Assembly: GCA_020633325.1 (NCBI GenBank)
Contig: JACKDX010000002.1
Span: forward strand, 62,001 to 126,000
Reading direction: 5' to 3'
Length of the DNA: 64,000 nt
Source of the DNA: Myxococcales bacterium
GTDB lineage: Bacteria; Myxococcota_A; Polyangia; Polyangiales; GCA-016699535
In this document: positions 46,919 through 56,070 of the stretch, piece by piece
How the letters are laid out: each line of letters begins with the position of its first letter
Position numbering within the stretch: the first letter of the stretch is position 1
The notes under the pieces: generated by a model
Told to the model about the DNA's origin: nothing
What the model saw: the letters and a program-made list of their open reading frames with translations, nothing else
Database searches by the model: none
Made by a program: the position numbers and the translations under genes

Positions 46919-49084
46919 CTAGCTGGCCGTGGTTGGCCAGTGGTCGAAAATGCCAGCGGGGGCGAAGCGAGGGCCGAGTTCACGCTCGTAGTGCTCTAGG
47001 CGTTCTTTAACCGTGAGCGGGCCTATGCGGCTGATATACCGGAACGGACCGCCCAAAAAGGGCGGAAAACCCAAGCCAAAGACAGCGCCAATATCACCAT
47101 CGCGGGGACTTCTTAAAATGCCCTCTTCGAGACACAGCGCCGCTTCGTTAAGCATTTGCAGCACGCAGCGCTCGCTGATTTCTGTCAATGGCGTAGGGCT
47201 TTTTGCGTGCAGGCCGAGAACGGCGTAGACGCCTTCATCCACGGTCTTTGTGCCTTTGTGGCTGCCGTTGCCGTATACATAAAATCCACGGCTGTTCTTC
47301 CGGCCCAAACGCTGATCCGCCGTTAACTGAGAAATGGCCGATGGCGGCTTTATGCGTTCGCCAAACGCCTCGTACATGATTTTACCGACTTTCTCGGCGA
47401 CATCGATGCCGACCTCGTCGAGTAATGCGATGGGTCCAACCGGAAAACCAAAGCCGCCCAATGCCTTATCGATGTCCTCTATGGGGACTCCCTCGGTCAA
47501 TAGGAATGCAGCTTCATTCAAATATGGAGCGAGAATGCGGGATGTGTAAAATCCCACGCCATCGTTTACCACGATGACGGTTTTGTTTTGTTTCTTTCCA
47601 AGCGCCACACAGGTTGCGACGACCCAAGGTGCCGTGTCCGCGGTGACGATTACCTCCAAAAGCGCCATTTTTGGCACCGGGGAGAAGTAGTGCATGCCAA
47701 CCACAGTAGCCGGATGGCTGCTTGCTTCGGCAATGCGGGTGATGGGCAAAGAAGATGTGTTCGATGCGAAAATAATTTCTGGGCCACCCGCGTTCTCCAC
47801 ATCACGCAAAATTTGGTGCTTGAGCGCTAAATCCTCGAACACGGCCTCGATCGCCACCTGTGCTTCCTTAAATCCTGTATAGGTCGTCGTCACCGATAGC
47901 CGCGAGCGGACTTGATCTGCTTCGCTCTCTTCCAACCGCCGGCGTTTGACGTCTTCTCGTATTAACCCGTGTATGTGCGATAGCCCTTTTGCGACACTTC
48001 TCTCGTCTCGATCCTTCAATCGAACCGGGACCTTGGCTGTCCGAGCCGTCACATATGCGATGCCGCTGCCCATGAGACCCGCTCCGATCATGGCCACTTT
48101 CTGCACCTTGCGCGGGGAGACGTTTTCGCGAGTACCCGTGTCCTTTTTGAGGGCCGTTTGCGCAAAAAATAGGTACATCAGCTCTTTGGCCACGTGGCCT
48201 ATCGCAAGTTCCCCAAAGGCAGTGCACTCCGCGGCCATCCCGGCCTCCATCCCTTTTTCTAAACCGATGCGCACGACTTCCAGAATCTTGAGAGGGGCTG
48301 GATAATGGTTTTTGGTTTGCTTGGCGACTTGTCTGCTCGCTTGGCGAAAAACGACCGCGCGCCCCACGGGATTACGCGCCATCAAGCCATTCACGAAACG
48401 AAACCACGCTGTCTCATGGGGCCGCTTCAGCGCCTCGGGTTCCTCGGCGAGCCTGAGAGCTCGCTTGGTGGCGACATCCAAAACTATTGACGCTGGCACG
48501 ACATCATCAACCAATCCGAGCGATTTTGCTTTGCGTGCTCTGATCTGTTTGCCCGTAAGCATGAGATCGAGCGCGGCTTTTATGCCTATCGTCCGAGGAA
48601 GTCTCTGCGTTCCTCCAGCCCCCGGCAGTAAACCAAGCTGTACCTCGGGCAAACCAAGTTTGGTTTTGGTATCGTCACTGCACACTCTTGCGTGGCATGC
48701 CAGCGCCAGTTCTAAGCCGCCCCCCAGACACGGTCCGTGAATGGCTGCAACTACGGGTATTTTGAAGTCAGCAAGCCGGTTCATGGCGTGCTGAGCACTG
48801 CTCGATAAATCACTCGCCTCTGCGGCCGAGTGTACGTGCCGTAGCATCTCGATGTCGGCGCCTGCGAGAAAATTATCTGGTTTGCCCGATGCAAATACGA
48901 TGGCGCGTACATCGGGATGATTTTCGAGCGTATCGAGGGCTGTGTGAAACTCCGCGCTAAATGTCTTTTTGAGGGTATTGATGGCCTCTCCCGGAACATC
49001 CATCCATATAATGGCTACACCATCTGCCCGATGCTCGATACGAATCGGGGTTTGTGGTGAGGATCCTGATGCAGATGCGGTCAC
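46919..49084 (-). CDS. fadJ: FadJ/FadB-type multifunctional fatty-acid oxidation alpha subunit
   Basis: 721 residues from GTG at 49084, which overlaps the thiolase stop as GTGA; the frame to 49138 would overlap the thiolase. The N-terminal enoyl-CoA hydratase has IHGPCLGGGLELALACHARV and LGLPEVQLGLLPGAGGTQRL with both catalytic Glu. The 3-hydroxyacyl-CoA dehydrogenase has the NAD loop KVAMIGAGLMGSGIAYVTA and catalytic His in VVGMHYFSPVPKM. It converts enoyl-CoA to 3-ketoacyl-CoA in beta-oxidation and works with the thiolase in the adjacent gene. Whether it is FadB or FadJ in detail is not decided; the gene order thiolase-then-alpha is the FadIJ order. Confidence 0.9.
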   Translation of the reverse strand: MTASASGSSPQTPIRIEHRADGVAIIWMDVPGEAINTLKKTFSAEFHTALDTLENHPDVRAIVFASGKPDNFLAGADIEMLRHVHSAAEASDLSSSAQHAMNRLADFKIPVVAAIHGPCLGGGLELALACHARVCSDDTKTKLGLPEVQLGLLPGAGGTQRLPRTIGIKAALDLMLTGKQIRARKAKSLGLVDDVVPASIVLDVATKRALRLAEEPEALKRPHETAWFRFVNGLMARNPVGRAVVFRQASRQVAKQTKNHYPAPLKILEVVRIGLEKGMEAGMAAECTAFGELAIGHVAKELMYLFFAQTALKKDTGTRENVSPRKVQKVAMIGAGLMGSGIAYVTARTAKVPVRLKDRDERSVAKGLSHIHGLIREDVKRRRLEESEADQVRSRLSVTTTYTGFKEAQVAIEAVFEDLALKHQILRDVENAGGPEIIFASNTSSLPITRIAEASSHPATVVGMHYFSPVPKMALLEVIVTADTAPWVVATCVALGKKQNKTVIVVNDGVGFYTSRILAPYLNEAAFLLTEGVPIEDIDKALGGFGFPVGPIALLDEVGIDVAEKVGKIMYEAFGERIKPPSAISQLTADQRLGRKNSRGFYVYGNGSHKGTKTVDEGVYAVLGLHAKSPTPLTEISERCVLQMLNEAALCLEEGILRSPRDGDIGAVFGLGFPPFLGGPFRYISRIGPLTVKERLEHYERELGPRFAPAGIFDHWPTTAS

Positions 49085-50361
49085 GCGGCCTCCAATACCA
49101 TCGCCGCGCCGAGTCCGCCCGCTGCGCATGCAGTGCACAACGCAAATTGCCCCTGCCGCCGCGTCAGTTCATTGAGGGTTTGGATAATCTGACGGGCGCC
49201 TGTGGCGGCAAATGGATGCCCGATGGCGATGGAGCCGCCATTGACATTAAACTTGTCCCAATCGATCTGCCCGATGGCGGCATTACGGTTGAGCTTTTCC
49301 TCGGCAAAGCGCTTCGATTCGAACGCTTGCACATTGGAAAGAATCTGGGCGCTAAAGGCTTCGTGCATGTCAATGAGATCCATGTCCTTGAGCGCCAAGC
49401 CCGCGCGGTCGAGTGCCAAGGGAGTGGCAAGACTTGGTCCCATCAGAAGCTGCCAGAAGGGATCGACCGCCACAAATGCGTAGCTGCGGATATATCCCAA
49501 AGGCTTTAATCCTAGGCCCTTGGCCTTCGCCTCTGACATGAGCAACAGTGCGCTAGCACCGTCGGTAAGCGGTGAGCTGTTGCCCGCGGTCACGGTGCCG
49601 TGCTTGCGATCAAAGACGGGTTTGAGTTTGGTATAGTTCTCAAGCTGGGAATCTTGGCGCACCAAGTTGTCTTCGCTGACGACACGCGAAAAATCTCGGC
49701 CCGTGTAAACTGGCATCACCTCTTGGGCAAAATTCCCATCCGCCCACGCCTTGGCGGCCAATGTATGACTCCGATGGGCAAACTCGTCTTGAGCAAGACG
49801 GCTTATATGGTTTTCTTTGGCCATCTTTTCGGCGCTCTGCCCCATCGTGAGACGCGTTGAGGGCTCTTTCAGCGCGGGGGGCGAGGGAACCAAGTCCTTG
49901 GGGCGCAGCGCGCTCAACGTCTTGACGCGTTCGATCGCACTTTTCGATTTGCTTGCCTTGAGAAGCACGCTAGCAAACTTCTTCGATGCGGCCATCGGAA
50001 TATCACTTGCGCTGTCGGCTCCTCCAGAGATGCCGCAATCTATGTCGCCGCTCATAATGGACTCGGCGATACTAATGGTGGACTGGTAGCTGGTGGCGCA
50101 CGCCCTCGATACACTGTAAGCATCGGTTTGGCGGGGCATGGCGACGCCCAAAACAACCTCGCGGGCGATGTTCGGCGCCGACAGTGATGGCAGCACTTGG
50201 CCATAGACGATTCGCGCGACCTCTTTAGGTGCAATGTCGGAGCGCTCCAGTAGCTCGCTTACCACGATACGGCCCAGATCCAGGGCGCTCAGCGTAGCAA
50301 ACGCCGTCGACTGTTTGGCAAAAGGCGTGCGCAACCCGCTGACGATCGCTACCTTAGTCAT
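49081..50361 (-). CDS. fadI: FadI/FadA-type acetyl-CoA C-acyltransferase (3-ketoacyl-CoA thiolase)
   Basis: 426 residues. It opens KVAIVSGLRTPFAKQSTAF, with the nucleophile Cys in SRACATSYQSTIS, the His in IAIGHPFAATGARQI and the second Cys in ALCTACAAGGLGAAMVLE. The 'CATSYQ' form of the active site and the length are those of FadI, the anaerobic-type beta subunit. It cleaves 3-ketoacyl-CoA with CoA to acetyl-CoA and a shortened acyl-CoA. It is followed by fadJ with a GTGA overlap, so both are in one operon. Two GGATCC half-sites lie just upstream (50370-50382). Confidence 0.93.
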   Translation of the reverse strand: MTKVAIVSGLRTPFAKQSTAFATLSALDLGRIVVSELLERSDIAPKEVARIVYGQVLPSLSAPNIAREVVLGVAMPRQTDAYSVSRACATSYQSTISIAESIMSGDIDCGISGGADSASDIPMAASKKFASVLLKASKSKSAIERVKTLSALRPKDLVPSPPALKEPSTRLTMGQSAEKMAKENHISRLAQDEFAHRSHTLAAKAWADGNFAQEVMPVYTGRDFSRVVSEDNLVRQDSQLENYTKLKPVFDRKHGTVTAGNSSPLTDGASALLLMSEAKAKGLGLKPLGYIRSYAFVAVDPFWQLLMGPSLATPLALDRAGLALKDMDLIDMHEAFSAQILSNVQAFESKRFAEEKLNRNAAIGQIDWDKFNVNGGSIAIGHPFAATGARQIIQTLNELTRRQGQFALCTACAAGGLGAAMVLEAA

Positions 50362-50403
50362 ATCGAGAAGGATCCGGGATCCCTATTAAAAACACAAGCA
50401 TTT

Positions 50404-50412
50404 TGGTATGCT
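50404..50412 (+). promoter_or_regulatory. Extended -10 promoter candidate for the DUF2505-like gene
   Basis: TGGTATGCT fits TGn-TATAAT (4/6 in the hexamer) and ends 18 bp before the ATG at 50431. Together with a GGGAG site at 50419-50423 it makes a plausible start region. No -35 box was seen. Confidence 0.3.
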
Positions 50413-50430
50413 CCGCGCGGGAGAATGCCC

Positions 50431-50937
50431 ATGGAATTTGAAGTCAGGCACCGACTTAATATCGACGTAGACGGCTTTTGGACACACGTCTTCTTCGATC
50501 AGCCCTTTAATCAGAAGCTTTATATGGGGGAGTTGGGTTTCAAGGAATACCGAGTCGTGGACGAACAACATCACCCCGATGGTAAAGTGGAGCGCACCGT
50601 TTACTACGATCCGGATGCCGACGTTCCCCAGGTTGCCCGGAAGTTGTTGGGAGACAAAACGGGATATACCGAACATGGAACCTATGACCCCGTGACCAGA
50701 CGTTGGCGTTTCTCTGTAAAACCGGATATGGCAGGCGACAAAATTCGCATTGGCGGTGAATTTTGGGCTGAGCCCCTTGGTGGTGGCGTCGTGGAGCGTG
50801 TGGCTCGCCACAGAATCGAGGTATCCATGTTGGGCGTAGGTCGACTGGTGGAAAAGCTCATCGAGCAACAGATGCGCGAGAACTATGATCAAGCTGCCGC
50901 GTTCACTGCACGCTATCTTTCGCAACGCATCGCATAG
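50431..50937 (+). CDS. DUF2505-like START-fold protein
   Basis: 168 residues from the ATG at 50431 (GGGAG 7 nt upstream; an ATG at 50425 is too close to it). It opens MEFEVRHRLNIDVDGFW and has HPDGKVERTVYYDPD and VERVARHRIEVSMLGVGRLV, a DUF2505 pattern, which resembles the START/PRELI lipid-binding fold. The long C-terminal helix (VEKLIEQQMRENYDQAAAFT) closes the cavity in START-like proteins. A hydrophobic ligand is likely; the identity is unknown. It overlaps the following gene by 53 nt. Confidence 0.75.
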   Translation: MEFEVRHRLNIDVDGFWTHVFFDQPFNQKLYMGELGFKEYRVVDEQHHPDGKVERTVYYDPDADVPQVARKLLGDKTGYTEHGTYDPVTRRWRFSVKPDMAGDKIRIGGEFWAEPLGGGVVERVARHRIEVSMLGVGRLVEKLIEQQMRENYDQAAAFTARYLSQRIA

Positions 50938-53266
50938 GCTTGCTCCTCTCTGGGCCTGGGTGCGTGCGCACAAGGCGCTGAGCATTGCGGCCGGGGTGGG
51001 ATGTCTTGTCCTCGTGATCGGACAGGCGTTTTCAAGTTGCGGCAACGAGCAAGCCATTCGTGAGCGGATTTCGCGTATAGGTAAGGATCGATATGGGCTT
51101 TACGTACGCATGGGAAAGATCCGCATGGGGTTACGCGGAATTGAGCTGCGTGATGTCGTCGCGCATAACGGTCCTCATGGCGGGTTCTTGGTGCGAATGA
51201 GGGAGGTGAAACTCGCGCTCAGTCCGATGGCGATGCTGACCTCCGGGTCCCACGCGATCTCGCGCGTGCAAGCGCAGCATATCGACGTGCAAATGGACGT
51301 GATGAAACCGGGATTTAAGCCATGGCTTCGGCAGCGTTTGCAAGTCCGCGCCGCAAGAGGGGGGAGGAGGCTCCGAGCTCGAGGTATGGCGTTCGATGAC
51401 CTCCGAGTGGTGGTGAAGGACCAGAGAGGCGTGCTCATCGATGCTGCGCAAGGCACAGTGAACGCGGACCGAGACGGAGAAAAAGTGGGCTTTCGGCGTT
51501 GCGATATCGGCGCGCGGCCAGCAGAAGTTCTTGAGCTTCGAGACTTCGAGATCCTTATCGGAAGGCTCAACGGCCGCTCAGTGTTGAAGGCGGCAACGAC
51601 AAGGAGCGCGGCGCTATCCTTTGCACAAGGGGAACTCCGGACCAGGGGTCGCCTTAGAGCACTCACAGAACTGATTGCTGAGAGCCGTGGACCCTTACCA
51701 ACCCTGCGCGCGGGGCCGGATGAGCCCCTCAGGTGGCTCGCCCCAGATGCTCGCCTAAGGATGGGAAACCTTGCCATCGAGTTAAGGGAAACAAAGGGAG
51801 GCCAGCACCTGCTTAAACAGCTTCATGGAGAGCTCACCGGCAATGGAAAAGGGTTGTTTGTGGCGAAGGGCGAGGGAAGGGTGCACGGCGGCGGCGCAAT
51901 GACGTGGAACCTCAAGCTCTGGCCCAGCCAGGTGCGCGCCGAAGGCGCAGTGACGCTCAAGCAGGTTCCCCTCGCGCTTTTTGTGCCGCTGCTGCCCGAG
52001 CTGCCTTGGCATGAACCTCAGACGACATGGCTCGACGGCCAACTCAGCCTGCGCACAAAAGACGTCGTCAACGTGGCCGTGGCGGGCAAGCTTCATATCC
52101 GCGATGTTTCACTCTACTCGCCGAAGATTGCCGAGCACCCCGTGTCAGCGGACGCCCTCAGTATAGAGGGCGCTGCACTCTGGCGAACCGGAAGCCGTCG
52201 CCTTGAGCTCTCCGCCGTGCACGTGACACTCGAACAACTTCACGCCGAGTTCACGGGGGTGCTGGAACGAAACCCTGCTTATTATCTCGTCGATCTTCGG
52301 GCTTCCCTGCCCCAGACGCCCTGCAACACGGTCATCGCCGCGGTACCGCGTGCGTTAATGGATGATACTGTAAATTTCTCGTGGAGCGGTAATTGGATGG
52401 CAGACATTTCCCTACATATCGACTCACGCGATTTCAGCGCCACCGACTTCGCGATCAAGGCTCGCAACCAATGCCGTTTTGAGTCGGTGCCTGCACTAGC
52501 GGACATGCGCACGTTTCAAGGACCGTTTTTGCACCGCGTATATGAACCCGACGGGAGCGTGTTTGAAATGGAAACCGGACCGGGCACCGCTAGATGGACG
52601 CCCATTGAGGCCATAAGTCCGTTCATGTTGCATGCGGTCCTCGCTCAGGAGGATGCGGGATTTTTTAGACATGCGGGTTTTGCTACAGCAGAGATCGGAA
52701 AAGCCTTGGGGAAGAATCTCAGGGCTGGGAGGTATGTGCAGGGCGCAAGCACGATCAGCATGCAACTTGTAAAGAACCTACTTTTGCATCGGGAGAAAAC
52801 TCTGGCCCGGAAGGTCCAAGAAGTGCTGCTCACCTGGTGGATCGAGGAAGCGTTAGACAAGAAGAAGATTCTCGAACTGTACCTCAACGTGATTGAGTTT
52901 GGCCCGGCTGTTTATGGGATTCGCCAGGCGGCATCGTATTATTTTGGATCGAGCCCAAGGGATCTGACGCCCGCCCAAGCGGTGTTTTTGTCCCTCATCT
53001 TGCCCAATCCCAAGGCCTACGCGGCGCAGGCCGAACGCGATACCTTGACTGACAGATGGAAGCTTCGGATACGCCATCGACTGGAGCATTTGTTTAATCG
53101 TGGCAGGATCGATGCACTGGCTTTGGAATATGGCGTGCAGGAACTGGCAACGTTTCAATTTCAGCATGGTGGAGCGGCAGCCTCTTCTCCTGGCGTATTA
53201 GGGCAAGCTGCTCCTTTACCTTTCCAAAGTGTGATCCCAAGTGGGCCCGCAGGGACTGTGCCCTAA
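50885..53266 (+). CDS. AsmA-like region fused to a GT51 peptidoglycan glycosyltransferase
   Basis: 793 residues. An N-terminal membrane helix (LSIAAGVGCLVLVIGQAF) is followed by about 500 residues of beta-rich sequence typical of AsmA-like proteins (RISRIGKDRYGLYVRMGKIR, MGLRGIELRDVVAHNG, VEGRVHGGGAMTW-like). The C-terminal 220 residues are a GT51 domain with LAQEDAGFFRHAGF (EDxxFxxHxG), GASTISMQLVKNLLLH (GxSTIxxQ type; Met in place of the usual Gln), RKVQEVLLTWWIEEAL and LELYLNVIEFGPAVYGI. No transpeptidase domain follows. It would polymerise lipid II at the outer face of the inner membrane. The start overlaps the DUF2505 gene. Confidence 0.82.
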   Translation: MIKLPRSLHAIFRNASHRLAPLWAWVRAHKALSIAAGVGCLVLVIGQAFSSCGNEQAIRERISRIGKDRYGLYVRMGKIRMGLRGIELRDVVAHNGPHGGFLVRMREVKLALSPMAMLTSGSHAISRVQAQHIDVQMDVMKPGFKPWLRQRLQVRAARGGRRLRARGMAFDDLRVVVKDQRGVLIDAAQGTVNADRDGEKVGFRRCDIGARPAEVLELRDFEILIGRLNGRSVLKAATTRSAALSFAQGELRTRGRLRALTELIAESRGPLPTLRAGPDEPLRWLAPDARLRMGNLAIELRETKGGQHLLKQLHGELTGNGKGLFVAKGEGRVHGGGAMTWNLKLWPSQVRAEGAVTLKQVPLALFVPLLPELPWHEPQTTWLDGQLSLRTKDVVNVAVAGKLHIRDVSLYSPKIAEHPVSADALSIEGAALWRTGSRRLELSAVHVTLEQLHAEFTGVLERNPAYYLVDLRASLPQTPCNTVIAAVPRALMDDTVNFSWSGNWMADISLHIDSRDFSATDFAIKARNQCRFESVPALADMRTFQGPFLHRVYEPDGSVFEMETGPGTARWTPIEAISPFMLHAVLAQEDAGFFRHAGFATAEIGKALGKNLRAGRYVQGASTISMQLVKNLLLHREKTLARKVQEVLLTWWIEEALDKKKILELYLNVIEFGPAVYGIRQAASYYFGSSPRDLTPAQAVFLSLILPNPKAYAAQAERDTLTDRWKLRIRHRLEHLFNRGRIDALALEYGVQELATFQFQHGGAAASSPGVLGQAAPLPFQSVIPSGPAGTVP

Positions 53267-53685
53267 ACGTACCAGCGGTAGAGCATCAAATAGACAATCA
53301 CGCCCGTCACGGACACGTACGCCCAGATGGGAAGCGTGATCTTAGCGATTCTTCTGTGGCGGATGAAGTCCCCACGGACGGCAAGATAGAGTGTGCGTAG
53401 CACCAGAGGAACGACCGTGACGGACAAAAGCACGTGTGAAATCAACAGAAAAAAATAGAAACCGCGCACCCATCCATGACCCTGAAAGGTGGTTTCGCCA
53501 TAAAGCGCGTTCCGCGTGAGGTACGACATCAGAAAGGCGACGGAAAGTACGAATGCCATACCCATGAACCCCCGATGGACTAGGACACTCTTGCGACGTA
53601 TCGCGAGATAGCCTGATATCATGCATCCGAACGCACTGGCGTTGAGACATGCGTTAAGGAAAGCGAGTTCTGGGGCGGTGGGCAT
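53263..53685 (-). CDS. DUF420 membrane protein
   Basis: 140 residues from the ATG at 53685 (GAGG 9 nt upstream; the ATG at 53703 has it too close). About four membrane helices: LNACLNASAFGCMISGYLAI, FMGMAFVLSVAFLMSYLT, YFFLLISHVLLSVTVVPLVL and ITLPIWAYVSVTGVIVYLML. The histidines in VHRGFM, ISHVLL and HRRIAKITLPIW are the conserved ones of DUF420, a family found near cytochrome oxidase and SCO genes. It is last in the operon and ends tail to tail with the GT51 gene, sharing 4 nt. Confidence 0.83.
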   Translation of the reverse strand: MPTAPELAFLNACLNASAFGCMISGYLAIRRKSVLVHRGFMGMAFVLSVAFLMSYLTRNALYGETTFQGHGWVRGFYFFLLISHVLLSVTVVPLVLRTLYLAVRGDFIRHRRIAKITLPIWAYVSVTGVIVYLMLYRWYV

Positions 53686-53737
53686 TTTGGTGCGCCTCAG
53701 CATAACCTCTTGATATTTCAGACACCATGCAAAAATA

Positions 53738-54313
53738 CTAGCGTCTCGCGAGATACGTGGCGTCTCGTTCTAAAGAAGAGAGTCCTGCATCATCGGTTCC
53801 ATAATAACCCCGGATGACGCCCTCACGGTCAACGAGGACCAAATGCGTGCCGTGAAGAATATCATACGCTCCGGTCTTTTCTAAAGAGGGCGAACGCGTT
53901 CCCATCCCTTGCTTAAATCCACGCACAGCCACCTGGCGTATGCTGAGACTATCGCCCGTCACAAAACTCCAGTTGCTGAGATCCAAGGCGCGCGCTTTGG
54001 CGTACTGGGTGAGGCGTGCGGGTGTATCGACCTCGGGATCCACACTGAATGATACGAATTGAGTGCGGGGCTTCCGACGGCGAAGGCGTTGCTGAAGCAC
54101 AGATATCCGTTGGACCAACATGGGGCAGACGCTCGGACAGCTTGTGAACATAAAGCTGACGATGGAAACCTTGTGCTTGAGGTTCTGGTCTGTAAAGCGA
54201 TGGCCGTTATGGTCGAGGAGGGAAAACGGGGGCACCTCGCCCAGCGACGGCAGCGTGACGCTTGACGAAGGGCAGCCGGGGAGCAGGGTTCCGATGCACA
54301 AAGCCAGGCTCAT
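53738..54313 (-). CDS. SCO1/SenC copper chaperone, lipoprotein
   Basis: 191 residues from the ATG at 54313; the frame to 54400 overlaps the ABC gene. A lipoprotein signal with lipobox LLPGC is followed by the thioredoxin-fold SCO domain: copper ligands Cys59 and Cys63 in MFTSCPSVCPMLVQRI and His in ILHGTHLVLVDREG. It delivers copper to the CuA site of cytochrome c oxidase subunit II. It lies between the ABC transporter genes and DUF420, in line with oxidase assembly. Confidence 0.9.
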   Translation of the reverse strand: MSLALCIGTLLPGCPSSSVTLPSLGEVPPFSLLDHNGHRFTDQNLKHKVSIVSFMFTSCPSVCPMLVQRISVLQQRLRRRKPRTQFVSFSVDPEVDTPARLTQYAKARALDLSNWSFVTGDSLSIRQVAVRGFKQGMGTRSPSLEKTGAYDILHGTHLVLVDREGVIRGYYGTDDAGLSSLERDATYLARR

Positions 54314-54339
54314 GCATATTCCCGCCCGCAATTGCGGGG

Positions 54340-55119
54340 CTATTTCTTGGAGTTGCACACCCACACCGCAAACAACCCAGCAATCGCGGTCCACGTACAA
54401 AGGGCAACCAGCTCGAAAGCACTCGTCGTGATCATTGGCACAAACGCGCTAGATAGCTCTCCCCCATATAGCGCACGGCGAATGCGATCTGCGGCGTAAA
54501 CCATCGGATTCAACACGGACAGCGTGCGCGCAATGCCGCTCTCAGGCAGCGGAAACATGGTTCCCGAAAGGAGCCACAAGGGGATAAGCACCAAAAACAT
54601 CACCACATGATAGGCCTGCGTCGAGTTGAGCCACCACGCCATAGCAAAACCCAGAAGGGCAAACAGTAGTGCCACGATAAACAACGTGCTCAGCAACATC
54701 GGCCAATGCACTGTATGGATGCTGAACCCCGCAAGCGGAATCAACGCAAGGAAGAGTATACACTGGAGCCATGCGATGGTGCTCGTGCCTAAGGTCTTGC
54801 CCATCACGATCGATGTGCGTGACCCGGGCGCAATAACCACCGCATTTAAAAAACCCTGCTGTCGGTCCTCGATCAACGACATCGTCGCAAAGATGGAGCT
54901 AAAAAGCAGCATCATCAACAGCACACCTGGATAGAAATACTCCAAATAGCTCACATCAGGCGCGCCCTTTAAGTGAAAGCTCTGCTTCATGCCCGCCCCC
55001 AACATCCACCACAGCAGAAGCGGCTGAAGCACGGCTCCGGCCAAGCGACTCCGCTCTTTGACAAATTTGAGCAATTCTCGCTGCCAGAGAGCCTTGATTG
55101 TGGACAGAGAGAATTTCAT
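54340..55119 (-). CDS. ABC-2 type transporter permease
   Basis: 259 residues with six membrane helices of the ABC-2 type: VLLMMLLFSSIFATMSLIED with the RQQGFLNAVVIAPGSRTSIV signature, LLSTLFIVALLFALLGFAMA and VVMFLVLIPLWLLSGTMFPL followed by LSVLNPMVYAADRIR. It pairs with the ATPase gene (ATGA overlap). ABC-2 pairs in oxidase operons may export a haem or lipid, but the substrate is unknown. Confidence 0.88.
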   Translation of the reverse strand: MKFSLSTIKALWQRELLKFVKERSRLAGAVLQPLLLWWMLGAGMKQSFHLKGAPDVSYLEYFYPGVLLMMLLFSSIFATMSLIEDRQQGFLNAVVIAPGSRTSIVMGKTLGTSTIAWLQCILFLALIPLAGFSIHTVHWPMLLSTLFIVALLFALLGFAMAWWLNSTQAYHVVMFLVLIPLWLLSGTMFPLPESGIARTLSVLNPMVYAADRIRRALYGGELSSAFVPMITTSAFELVALCTWTAIAGLFAVWVCNSKK

Positions 55120-56060
55120 GCCGCCCGCTCTTTGGATTGTCGAAAGTGATGGCCGGTCAGCCTTACAAACACGTCGGCGAGGGTAGGGCGGTGTAATGAT
55201 ACGGACTCAAGACGGCCTTGGGGCAGGTGCTCAATGATCCGCGGGATCAAGCGATGTGCCTCAGGATGCTCGATGACGAGTTTGTCGCCCACCCGCTGGG
55301 TGGTTAGATTCATAGAAGCCGTAAGCACCTCGGCCAACCCATCCAGATCCTTCGCCTCAAGCTCGATGACATCGCCGCGCACTAAAGTGCGTAGCTCGTC
55401 CGGATTGCCTTGCGCGATCACGTGGCCTTCATTTAAGATCAAGATGCGATCACACAGCTCGGCTTCCTCGGGACGATGGGTGGAAAGCACAATGGCAAGG
55501 CCTCGGGTTTTCTGGAGTTCCTGAAGTTTATCCCAGGTCTTGTGAAACATGGGCTCATCTAGCCCTGTCGTAGGCTCATCTAAAATAAGCAGCTCAGGCT
55601 CGTGCAAGAGCGCACGAATCAGCTCCACGCGGCGCCTCATGCCGCCTGAAAGCTGCAAAAGAGGTTCATCCGCACGTGGCGTAAGCTCCACAAAATCGAG
55701 CCATAACTGGATGCGTTCACGGGCCGTGGGCCCATCCAGCCCGTAAAGCATAGCTGCCAGACGTAAATTCTGACGGGCGCTCAGTTTGGGATCGGTGCTG
55801 GTATTCTGAAGGACTACACCAATGTGCCGCCGAAACATCGTGCTTGCCAGAGGCATGCGCTGTCCCTTCCAAATAAAGCCAGTGGCGTTTGCTGAGACCG
55901 TCCCGACCAATGCCGCGATGGCGCTCGACTTTCCGGAACCATTGGGTCCAAGCAGGCCAATGGCTTGAGCTGGGGCAAGCTTGAAACTAAGGTCGTTGAG
56001 CACCGACCGACGGCCGTAATGTAAGTTGAGATTGGCGAGCTCAAAAAAAGGTGCCTGCAT
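55116..56060 (-). CDS. ABC transporter ATP-binding protein
   Basis: 314 residues. Walker A GLLGPNGSGKSSAIAALVG, the Q-loop (VVLQNTSTDPKLSARQNL), signature LLQLSGGMRRRVELIRALLH, Walker B LLILDEPTTGLDEP and the switch His in LSTHRPEEAELCDR are all intact. The C-terminal 90 residues (RGDVIELEAKDLDGLAEVLT) form a DUF4162-like accessory domain as in DrrA-type proteins. It forms a transporter with the overlapping permease. Confidence 0.93.
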   Translation of the reverse strand: MQAPFFELANLNLHYGRRSVLNDLSFKLAPAQAIGLLGPNGSGKSSAIAALVGTVSANATGFIWKGQRMPLASTMFRRHIGVVLQNTSTDPKLSARQNLRLAAMLYGLDGPTARERIQLWLDFVELTPRADEPLLQLSGGMRRRVELIRALLHEPELLILDEPTTGLDEPMFHKTWDKLQELQKTRGLAIVLSTHRPEEAELCDRILILNEGHVIAQGNPDELRTLVRGDVIELEAKDLDGLAEVLTASMNLTTQRVGDKLVIEHPEAHRLIPRIIEHLPQGRLESVSLHRPTLADVFVRLTGHHFRQSKERAA

Positions 56061-56070
56061 AACGCCGAGC

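Noticed and set aside
50370..50382. GGATCC-G-GGATCC near the thiolase start, seen as a possible operator
   Set aside because: A short inverted repeat with one-base spacer that can be chance; no family of regulators was suggested.
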